Below are positions 55,997 through 64,000 of a DNA stretch of 64,000 bases, piece after piece. Source of the stretch: Trichosporon coremiiforme. Its lineage: Eukaryota > Basidiomycota > Tremellomycetes > Trichosporonales > Trichosporonaceae. The notes below the pieces were generated by a model. The model was not told the DNA's origin. It did not search any database and worked only from the letters and a program-made list of their open reading frames with translations. Made by a program: the position numbers and the translations under genes. Position 1 is the stretch's first letter, and each line of letters begins with the position of its first letter. The DNA is taken from NCBI GenBank assembly GCA_039545355.1, contig BCJJ01000013.1:186001-250000 (forward strand), in the 5' to 3' direction.

Positions 55997-58353
55997 CTAG
56001 CAACCTCCCGTGCAGTATCCTCCTCTGCCGAGACTGCAGCCCCAGCAGTTCAAAGCGTGGTAGCCCTGGGACGTGAGTGTCAGCGTCACGATGCTGAGCA
56101 CACCCTCGCCGAGCACAAAGCCGCTCGCGAGCACGATCCAGAACAATGGTGTCTCGCCGTCTGTCCTGCGTCCAGCGCGGTACGCGATGTAGCCGCCGAT
56201 GAGACGTGCAAGGGAGAAGCTCGGTGTGTTGAGGAAGCCGATCGCGAAAGCGATGCCAGAGGGGAGGTAATTCAAGTTAGCTGCGAGGGCGGGGGCAAGA
56301 CGTGCAATACGTGGCTGCATGATCTTGAGACCGGCGATAAGACTGAACACACCCCCGAACACAACCATGAACGGCACGACGTGCGACGGCAGTGTGCCGT
56401 TGTTCAGCAGGCGGGCGAGGTTCAGCCACACGCCTGCCGACGGAACAGCAAACTCAGGCCCAGGAATCTGGTACACGCTCGTGTAGAACTTGTACCCGGC
56501 AGCAGAGATGAAGACGGACGCGAGCGAGCCGATCATCTGACCGTAGAACTGCGAGCGTGGAGCGGCACGCAGCAGGTCACCTGTCTTCAGGTCCTGCATC
56601 AGGTCACCTGCCTGCTGGGCTCCTGCCTCAGCGACACCACCAGCGATTACGTTTGCCACAACGTTCCCGGGCTGCAGCACCGCGAAGAGCAGCTGGCTGA
56701 TCTTGCCAATGCCGGAAACCTGTCATCAGCTTGACTCGCCGGAAACCAAGCTTACAGGATTAATGTCGGTCTGTCCAAGGGCACGAACACCAACCAGACT
56801 GAGGATGGACGCAAGGACAAGGCCGATCGCCGTCGCCCACGGGTGAATCCCGTCAGCGCCGAACACAATCCACACGAGCACAACACCAAGGATACCGCTT
56901 GCGGCGAGTCCAAAGGTGACCCACTTTGTGGGTACCAGTCGCTCAGGAGGCTCGTGTTCAGGCTCGTCTTCCTCAGGTAAGTCATAGTACCCGTCACTCT
57001 CAACCGCGTCTGCACCTTCGAACTGGCGCGCCTCCTGAAACATCTTCCCTCGGTTCAGAGCGTCCTTGAGGTACGAGTATGTCAGAGGAGCAAGGGAGAT
57101 GAGACTCTCTGCGATCATAATGGCCAATGCAACCCAAAGCTGATGTCAGCTACTGCATCGGAAGTTTGCAGCTCTTACGATCCAGCCTCTAGCGCCATTG
57201 GTGGTAGACCCAACTGGGCCGGGCGCCCATCCGGCATTCTTTGACAGAGGAGACAAAACAGCCCAGCCAACAACCATGCCAATGTTCATGGCGACTGTGA
57301 CAGGGAAGCCCATGATGATGCCCTGGCCGACATAGGACAGCGAAGGTGTGAACCACCACATCCATTTGGCGGCGAGGCTGACGCCAAACGGTGCGCTCAG
57401 GATGTCAAATACCGGAATGGCAAAGGTGACTGGGTACACGAAGCTAAGTAGCTGACGGGTTAGCATCACTCGCAGACTTGAAACCCACTGTCATGGCACC
57501 GGATGCGATGAAGCTCCAGCCGAGGGCTCGCCACCCTGAGCCATTCAAAAGCTCCTCAACATCCTTGCTGGGCTCCTCATTGATATCCTCGTTGGCCTCT
57601 GTGGGGATACGGTGGTACAGTCCATTGCCTGGGTTGAGACCTTGACTCGGCGGTGGCTCCTTGTGAAGGAGGGCGATGAGTTGAGCCGTAGCAGTACCGG
57701 AGGGGAAAACGAGCTTCTCCTTGACGATGACTTGCCTTCGTAGTGGGACTGCGAGAAACACGCCAAAGAACGCGACACCGAGACACCACAGAACAAGCTG
57801 GATGTACGTCAGGTGGATCGGCTGCCGACCGTCTTCCTCCGGTGTCATCATGCCCAGTGCAGGGATAATGCCGACCAGGCCAGCAGCGAGAGGCATCGTC
57901 CCCGTCGCCACTGCGGTCGTCTGAAGCACGACATTCTCTTGAACGGTCAAGGGGCTCGTGTTCGGGAACAGGCGGGGAAGAAGAGGGAAGATCTTGAAAA
58001 TGGCGAAGCCAAGGAGCGCCGACTGGAGCGACATCATGGACACCCAGCCTGACGTCAGACCATGGCCGTCGATTCATCTGTGAGCTGCTCACCTGTCTGA
58101 AGGCCGAAGTAGATATTCGTCATGCAGAGAATCACTCCCACTCCCAGTCCAACCAGCACAGCACGCCAGGTAAAGTCACCCTGTACAACGGGCTCCTCGC
58201 CGTACAGCACTGCATCGTCTTCCTCGTTCGCCGGAATGTTGCACCTGAGCCCTCGATCGGAGGGACTTGATCTGACGTTAGCTTTGTTGCAGAGCCCGTC
58301 AGATTCTTCAGTACACCCAACCCGAGATAATCAGATACTCACACGGGATTCAT
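55997..58353 (-). CDS. OPT-family transporter (YGL114W type)
   Basis: Multi-pass membrane transporter of the oligopeptide transporter superfamily; substrate unknown (peptide or metal-chelate in the family). Exons 58353-58343 (11 nt), 58271-58093, 58048-57489, 57451-57179, 57139-56756 and 56719-55997 give 709 residues. Motifs: TNIYFGLQTGWVSMMSLQSA near the start, PLAAGLVGIIPALGMM, KLVFPSGTATAQLI, WWFTPSLSYVGQGIIMGFP, NGARGWILWVALAIM, TDINPVSGIGKISQLLFA, QPGNVVANVIAGGVAEAGAQ and QDLKTGDLL. Many hydrophobic helices plus a cytosolic acidic loop (YYDLPEEDEPEHEPPE). Ends with a Cys/Gly-rich tail. Convergent with the EMC3 remnant 56 bp away, divergent from APC10. Confidence 0.92.
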
Positions 58354-58640
58354 GTCGACATGCGCCCGTTTGTTGGGCAAGTTGGGAGATGTGGAGATGT
58401 CAGGCGGCCGCTTTCAACACTCCATCTCGCCGTTACACCGATCGGCTGTCACCGAAGCGGCGACCATCTCCGGAGATTACCGATTTGAAGCCATGACTAA
58501 TTACGCTATCTGCCTCCGCTAATCACCATGCTTAACGATATCTGAGCACCCGAGCGCGTTTGTTGACAATTGTAACGAGCGTCCCAAGTCACCTCCAGCT
58601 AACCGACTAGTGCTCACCGCCAGCACCGCTCGTGCGTGCG
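58354..58640. promoter_or_regulatory. Bidirectional promoter OPT / APC10
   Basis: 287 bp between divergent ATGs, no exon, no CACGTG. Confidence 0.45.
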
Positions 58641-59391
58641 ATGTCCGAGACGGTACGCTATGACCAGCTCCCGGACCTGGGGCGGCTTGCGCACTGGTTC
58701 GTCTCGAGTCATAAGTATGGCTTCGGTGTCGAGAACCTGCGTGACGGAAACGAGAACACATTCTGGCAGTGAGTCCTCAGCTTCATACTCTGCACTCTGC
58801 GTGGTTAGCTGATGTCAGATCCGAGGGCCCACAACCGCACACGATCGACCTGTCATTTCCGAAACGTGTCTTCATCTCGTGCATCGCACTCCTGACAAGT
58901 CATCCGCGTGATGATAGCTATACCCCTAGCCGCATCTCCGTCAAGGCTGGCACGGGCGTGCACGACCTGCAGGAGGTATGTTCAGCTTGGAATGTGGTGC
59001 CATGAAGCTAACACGACAGGTGCGCTATGAGGAGTTCGACAAGCCGAACGGATGGATTCTGATCTCACTCCGGCCAATGGACAGTGGTGACGAGGAGGGC
59101 GTAGTCGAGGGCCCGCCGATCCCGGCACACCACCTCCGCGTTGTCATCGTTGCAAACCACCTTAACGGAAAGGATACGCACGTCCGCGGCTTGAAGGTCT
59201 TTGGGCCGATAAAGTGAGTCGGAGGACAGCTGCTGGTTGTCCTTTCGTAGCTGACAAACAGTCCCCAGCCAATAGTTGTTGAGCCTGAAGAGGAAGGCTT
59301 CCCGTCCGGCATGACACTGGTAGAGCTGGGCCACGACGGCCTCAGCGACTTCACAAGCACAGAGTTCAAGCAGCACGTGACGATCCGATAG
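58641..59391 (+). CDS. APC10: Anaphase-promoting complex subunit 10 (Doc1)
   Basis: DOC-domain co-receptor that helps the APC/C hold D-box substrates during ubiquitylation. Exons 58641-58768, 58819-58975, 59020-59213 and 59262-59391 give 202 residues. The jelly-roll fold is recognised from LAHWFVSSHKYGFGVENLRD, NTFWQSEGPQPHTIDLSF, SYTPSRISVKAGTG, DLQEVRYEEFDKPNGWI, HLRVVIVANHLNGKDTHVRG and LKVFGPI. It ends in Ile-Arg, the IR tail that docks on TPR subunits of the complex. An insertion with PMDSGDEEGVVEGPPI is local. Start and all splice phases agree. Confidence 0.94.
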
Positions 59392-59457
59392 TCCTAAATC
59401 TTTTCACTGTAACTATAATGCATGCACACTTCTGACACTGTATTGAAAAAGAACCCT

Positions 59458-62167
59458 CTAGACACGCTCATAGACGTAGAGGTACGCGAGAGAGCGCATC
59501 TCCTCGCCGCCGCCAGGAGGCGCACGCACAACCTTCTCATCGTTGAAGAGCACCCACTCATCCTCCTTCTCGTCTGTGACACCCTTCTGCGGCTGCCTAA
59601 TCGTCGCGACGTAGTGTCCCGAGTGCACCGAGGGACCCTTGTGTGACACGAACGCCTTCAGTCTGTAATTGGCAGGCGGGGGTGTGCCGCCAACGTCCGC
59701 CTCAGCGCTGGGTGCAGAGCCTGAAGCTGCCGCAGGGTTCTCATCGTCACCCTGGTCGTCGGGATGACTGAAGAGCCACTCGACGGCGTGCTCTGCGTTG
59801 CCGTTAGACTCGCGCAGCGCCTTGCGTGCCTGGGCGGGGGTGAAGCCCATCTCAGACAGCATCGTGATCTGCTCCTGGGACGGCTCAGCGGCACCTCCAG
59901 AGCTGTCAGCACTTGGGATCGGGGCGTCGATGTCAGGGTCATCCATGTGCTCGAAGAGCCAGGCTGTGGCCATCTCTGCATCGTTGCCGCCAGTTGCTAG
60001 CAGAGCCTTCTGGCAGCGGACGGTTGGGAAGCCCATAGCTTCCAGCTGCGACGTGGCAATGGGATCAAACTGTGATGCAGCGGCTGGCGCGGCATCGATG
60101 TCGAGCTCCTCCTCACCCAGCTGGCGACCAGTGCCATGGAACTTGTCCAGATTCAATGAGTCCGGAGCCTGCACAGGCACATCGAGCTTCGTTGGAAGCC
60201 AGTTCACGAGCTGGAACTTTTTCATGTGCAGCACGAGAAGCTCGGGATATGTCTTGAACTTGGTGGTACTGAAGTCAGTTTGCAGTGCATTGCGGAAGCA
60301 CTCACGTCTCAGCACGAACACGCTTGCTGCAGGTTCCGCAGGCGTAGTCAGTCAGCTCCTCAGGAGCACAGAGCGCCTCAATGCACGACTCAAGAGTGAC
60401 AAGCTTGAACATCTTCTTGCCGTCTTCAGTGACGCCCGTCTCCTCAGCCTCGACAGGAAGACTGACGAGATCAACACTGTCGACCTTGTATCCGACCTTC
60501 TTGCACTCGTCGCACTGCAGGCGCTGCTCCATGCCAAACCTCAACGCATCAGTCGCCTCACTGCTCTCCCGGCGACCTTGGCTCTTCGCCTCCTGGCGAA
60601 GGCGAGAGAGCAGGTGGCCGAGGAATTCCTCTGAGTCCTGCTGGCGCATCGTCGAGAACTCCTCATGACCCTTGCCAATGAGAGCCTTGAACTGAGCAGG
60701 ACGGATGCCATCTTGGAACTTTGGCTCCTCATTAACCTCGAACTCGGAGTTGGTGGGAGGCGGCGCCTTGGCCAGCTTGGAGTAGCGGCCAGACAGGAGG
60801 CCATCAGCGACCTTGAGCATCTGACACTCGAGACAGTCTGCAGGTAGCTTGTCGCAGGTTTGCGGGTGCGCCATGGCAGCCTCAGTGTAGTACCGCTGGT
60901 GGAATGTGGGGATTGAGAACAGGGTCTGGAGAATCGATGCCATGTAGCAGCTGTTTCCGAGATTCTTGAAGCCGGTGAGACCCTTGCCAAACAACGGCTC
61001 GAGTTCCTTGCCATCGTCACCAGTCATGGAGAAGTCAAACTTGAGGTTGTGCTCAAGTTGCTGGAAGTCAGTCTCACTATGTATCGATCTAACTTACCAG
61101 CTCAGTCATGGATTTCTCAGTCTTGGACTGATCAAGGACGTTGATGCCAAACGTTCGGAGATGGTTAGCCAGATCAGGGTCGATCTTGGCATCGTCGCAT
61201 GAGTAGCAGTAGATGTCTGTGATCAGTGCCGCATCCCCAGTGTGACCCACCTGCAGTGCCCTCAGGGGTGATGGTGCCAAGCTTGACACCAAGAGGATGT
61301 CCGGTGTCCTTGAAGTGCTGGAGAGCATGGCTGTTGCCACCAATTCCGCCGTACTGCTGACGACCGCAGTTGGTGAGGCCGCAAGTGAGACAGAGCCAGA
61401 GGTTGGACTTGAGATCACATTCGGTGCACTGGCTAGGAACTGATAGGTCAGCTGAGCAGTGATATGTGAATAGCTCTACACATACCCTCTCCCGGGGTGA
61501 TCAGAGGGATCTGCTCAAGAGTTAAAGCGTGCTCGCAGGGGATGATCTCCTCCTCCCAAGCCTTGACCTCAGACTGCTGAGCCGAAGACAACGCCTTCAT
61601 AATACCTTCGACGGTGGCTGTAATCTGACTGTTAGCTACATTACATGGTGGATCCAGTAGCTCACCGCTGGGTTGTCAACTTTGACAGCCTTGCCAACAG
61701 GAGAGCAGCCAAAGCAGCGAACCGAACTACTGTAGTCATATGTCTCCTCTCTGGACAGAGCAGAGATAGCGAGCTTCTTCATGGGAGGCTCAGAGTTGTC
61801 CTACGTGTCAGCCTCAGAGCTCATGTTGCAGCAACACTTACGCGTTTCTTCTGCTCCTTCCGTGTACGCTTGATGACTACACCGAGTGGGTGGTTCTTCT
61901 TCTGCGAGTGGAGGAAAGCATGCTTACGGTCCTCACCGAAGCAGCCTCCATTAAAGCATTGAAGACAGACGAAGACTCCATCCGGGTCATCCTGCCATTA
62001 GCATGAGCTGATCACCAACACTCACTTGACCATCAAAACAGAGAGTGCATTCTTCCCTGGGTTTGTTAGCTACGACCTCAGGCGTTGGTAGCTCACCTGT
62101 GCACTTGCTGTGACGGAGAAGGGCGCTTGAGTGACGACGCCAGAGCCTCAACGTGAGAGCATGTCAT
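59458..62167 (-). CDS. UBP14: Ubiquitin hydrolase Ubp14 / USP5 (isopeptidase T)
   Basis: Disassembles free polyubiquitin chains. Nine exons (62167-62097, 62056-62026, 61991-61842, 61800-61666, 61624-61486, 61439-61251, 61216-61098, 61060-60306, 60268-59458) give 799 residues. Layout: N-terminal cryptic zinc-finger region with ECTLCFDGQ, CLQCFNGGC; catalytic-type ZnF-UBP CTECDLKSNLWLCLTCG-LTNCGRQQYGG, which binds the free ubiquitin C-terminus; USP Cys box NLGNSCYMASILQTLF (Cys near 316); two UBA domains (LEAMGFPTVRCQKALLATGG and LSEMGFTPAQARKALRESNG) inserted before the His box HSGHYVATIR; ending SLAYLYVYERV. Two CACGTG sites lie 110 and 125 bp upstream. Tail-to-tail with APC10, 66 bp apart. 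Confidence 0.95.
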
Positions 62168-63235
62168 CGTGTCGTTATTGTTGAACAATCAACCTGCAAC
62201 TTATCAACAGACGGCGTCGCGAAGCAGCCCTGCTCTCGACCCCCAGGCCCGGTCGAGGCAGTTCGACGTCATGCGCCACGTGTTGTGGAGTCACGTGCAT
62301 GAGAGAGGGGGCGAAGGCAGAATCGATCTTGCCAGCAAGTTGCCGATCAGCCGCCTATCAAAATCGGGACTCAACCCGCCGGGCACATGCTTCAAACAAG
62401 AAGAGAACCGGAAGCCACGCGTTACCCTATCACGAACGAGCGTGAGAGAACCGCGATGTGCGACCTTGGAAGCGCGACGAACTGGACTAGTTTTGCTCGT
62501 TTCCTTGTCCCAAGAGCAGAGGCTTAGTCGCCTGCACCTGAGCAGAGGGGCAGGCAAGAAACCCCGACGCGATCAGTTGTGCTCAGCGGAAGCGGATGTT
62601 GGGAGTATCGTGCACCCCTCAGATTCAGTTCGGGCCCAGTGCAAGTGATAGGATATTGATGAATGCATACGAGATGGAACTCCCTTCGTGCTTCCCCACA
62701 CGCCCACGTCCTCATCTCAACTGCCTCGGCAAAAACCCTTCCGAGCTTGGTTCGGCAGGTTTATTGCTCCCGCACATCTCACCGGGAGAGGCACGTCTGG
62801 TCCGCGATCACGGGCGCGAGTTCCTTGTGGTGTATCAGCCTAATTTGTTTTTCCTGTCCTTCAGTCTTCACACTTACTCCATGCTGACCGTATCCTGTGC
62901 TCACCACTTCGATCACCGACTCTGACTCCATACTGTCCTCATGCTCACTTATCTGCACGACAACGAAACCGCACGACAACTTCAGACGATCACTTTACGC
63001 GATGCTGGCCGGAGGACGAATGAGTTTTTCGTCCGGCCGACCGATCTGACAACCTGGACTAACTGCCTAGGCAGTCAGGAGCCGTTGCAAATCGTTAGCT
63101 ATGCTAGCTCTTTCTTGTCACCATTCTTAAACTATCTCGTCTCAAACAGCAACCTCACACCGAACCGTCACTCATCATCTCCGCACTCGTCCACGCTGCA
63201 TCACGTCTCTGAACGACATCCTTTCCCTTATCATC
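62168..63235. promoter_or_regulatory. UBP14 promoter and leader of the last gene
   Basis: CACGTG at 62277-62282 and 62292-62297. The right half is C/T- and A/C-rich as expected for a 5' UTR of the gene at 63236. No exon supported. Confidence 0.45.
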
Positions 63236-63502
63236 ATGGCCAGCTCAAATGATGGAATCAACGACGTTGGCGAGATCATCTACCCCCGCGACGAGTATCC
63301 ATCCTCGGCGCAAACCACGTAATATTATCCCGGCCTACTTCAGTCGCACAGCCGCAGGAACCGAATCCGGTTTGCCGCTCATCTTGCAAGCCGCAAGGTT
63401 TCTCATGCCATGCCCTCGGATGTCGCGGAATTCAAGGACCTCGTCGTTGAACATGATTATGGTCTCAGTATCCTCGACGTTATTCTCCAGCGTGGGAGCT
63501 GA
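63236..63502 (+). CDS. Unidentified protein, start (gene may extend further)
   Basis: ATG in good context (TCATCATGGCC) after a CT-rich leader. Exon 63236-63318 (MASSNDGINDVGEIIYPRDE) joins across a 39-nt intron (GTAATA...GCCGCAG) to 63358-63502, which reads HAMPSDVAEFKDLVVEHDYG and LSILDVILQRGS before TGA; 75 residues as drawn. The composition is that of a real soluble protein, but no domain is recognised. A GTGGGA near 63491 could be a donor to more exons. Splice choice is tentative. Confidence 0.4.
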
Positions 63503-64000
63503 ATGTAAACGAAAGCCTCTGACCTCCAACATACGGCGAGGAAAGAGATGAGTGCTTGATCACACAGCGACCGTGCACCACTACCGTCGCATCATGGCGC
63601 TCGTGGATCCGCGACACTGCCCACTATGTGGATGATGAAATCGTGTGTGTCCCGACTGAAGCGCGTTGCCGACTTGTAGGCCCGACCGCTGTTGGAGAAG
63701 AACGTGCCAGGCGTGCCAATGTGCTCGATGGCTGGGACAGGACAGCTCGCGCTGACTTTGCCGTCGCATGTGCTGACCAGCACTGGTGCACGACTGATTC
63801 GATTGAGATCAACAACGACCGGATTCTTTGGGATGCTGTGTCTGGAGTCATCGAGTCGTTCGTACCAGGCCGGCGAACTCGAGAAGCGCGCCAGATGTAC
63901 CAGGTTTGCAGCGTCGACCCCGCTACCGTCACCCCGACGTCTTTCCTCGTCACCAGGGACGGCCGCAAGGTTCCCACAGTGTTGCCTGCGCTTTCCTGAA
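63503..64000 (+). CDS. Possible continuation or separate gene at window edge
   Basis: A frame open to the window edge from about 63556 reads DDEIVCVPTEARCRL, RTARADFAVACADQHWC, DRILWDAVSGVIESFVPGRR and VDPATVTPTSFLVTRDGRKV, with coding-like composition. A different frame at 63590 reads YRRIMALVDPRHCPLCG. They may be neighbouring exons of the gene starting at 63236. No family recognised; truncated by the window. Confidence 0.3.

Overview
The window is nuclear DNA of a basidiomycete fungus. Almost every gene is cut by short introns (mostly about 33-60 nt) with GTGAGT-type donors and a CTRAC branch site only a few bases before the AG acceptor. The gene set is eukaryotic and fungal: Spt6, Rse1/SF3b130, Nob1, Dbp4, Apc10, Spc24 and a spliced LEU2-type isopropylmalate dehydrogenase. 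Codon use is GC-rich. This fits Tremellomycetes, perhaps Trichosporonales, but the lineage is inferred from gene style and not from a database match. There is one assembly gap of 96 N (8289-8384).

Layout. 1-3524: 3' part of SPT6 (+). 3525-9971: a 6.4 kb gene-poor stretch ending in a long pyrimidine-rich leader. 9972-11924: a bHLH transcription factor. 12173-13963: AARSD1/AlaX-type alanyl-tRNA editing protein (-). 14373-15936: PCT1 CTP:phosphocholine cytidylyltransferase (-), divergent from SPC24 (16689-17506, +). 18579-19375: RCF2 (-). 20637-24392: RSE1 (-). 24690-27878: USP48-type deubiquitinase (-), divergent from an EFM6-type lysine methyltransferase (28344-30214, +). 30215-33481: a repeat-rich gene desert. 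33482-34027: a Ser/Pro-rich hypothetical gene. 35571-39188: DBP4 RNA helicase (-). 39796-42905: three tandem copies of a fungal C2H2 zinc-finger gene, two clearly dead and the middle one open. 43784-44875: peroxisomal NUDT19-like Nudix hydrolase (+). 45004-46383: NOB1 (-), divergent from LEU2 (46733-47997, +). 48584-49123: a DUF4240 protein (+). 49634-50751: a fourth, longer, broken zinc-finger gene (-). 51025-53756: an 809-residue disordered nuclear-type protein (-). 55031-55941: a broken EMC3 copy (+), convergent with an OPT transporter (55997-58353, -). 58641-59391: APC10 (+). 59458-62167: UBP14/USP5 (-). 63236-64000: the start of an unidentified gene.

The genes are mostly unrelated housekeeping functions: transcription elongation, splicing, ribosome assembly, translation quality control, ubiquitin turnover, kinetochore/APC, respiration, phospholipid and leucine synthesis. 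Two features tie the window together. CACGTG E-boxes sit about 70-120 bp upstream of several start codons, and the window encodes a class-B bHLH protein expected to read that motif. There is also a strong signal of gene decay (EMC3 and three zinc-finger copies), which would suit a genome losing duplicated genes. No mobile element, CRISPR array, tRNA or rRNA was recognised. Exon limits were placed by eye from splice motifs and reading phase.
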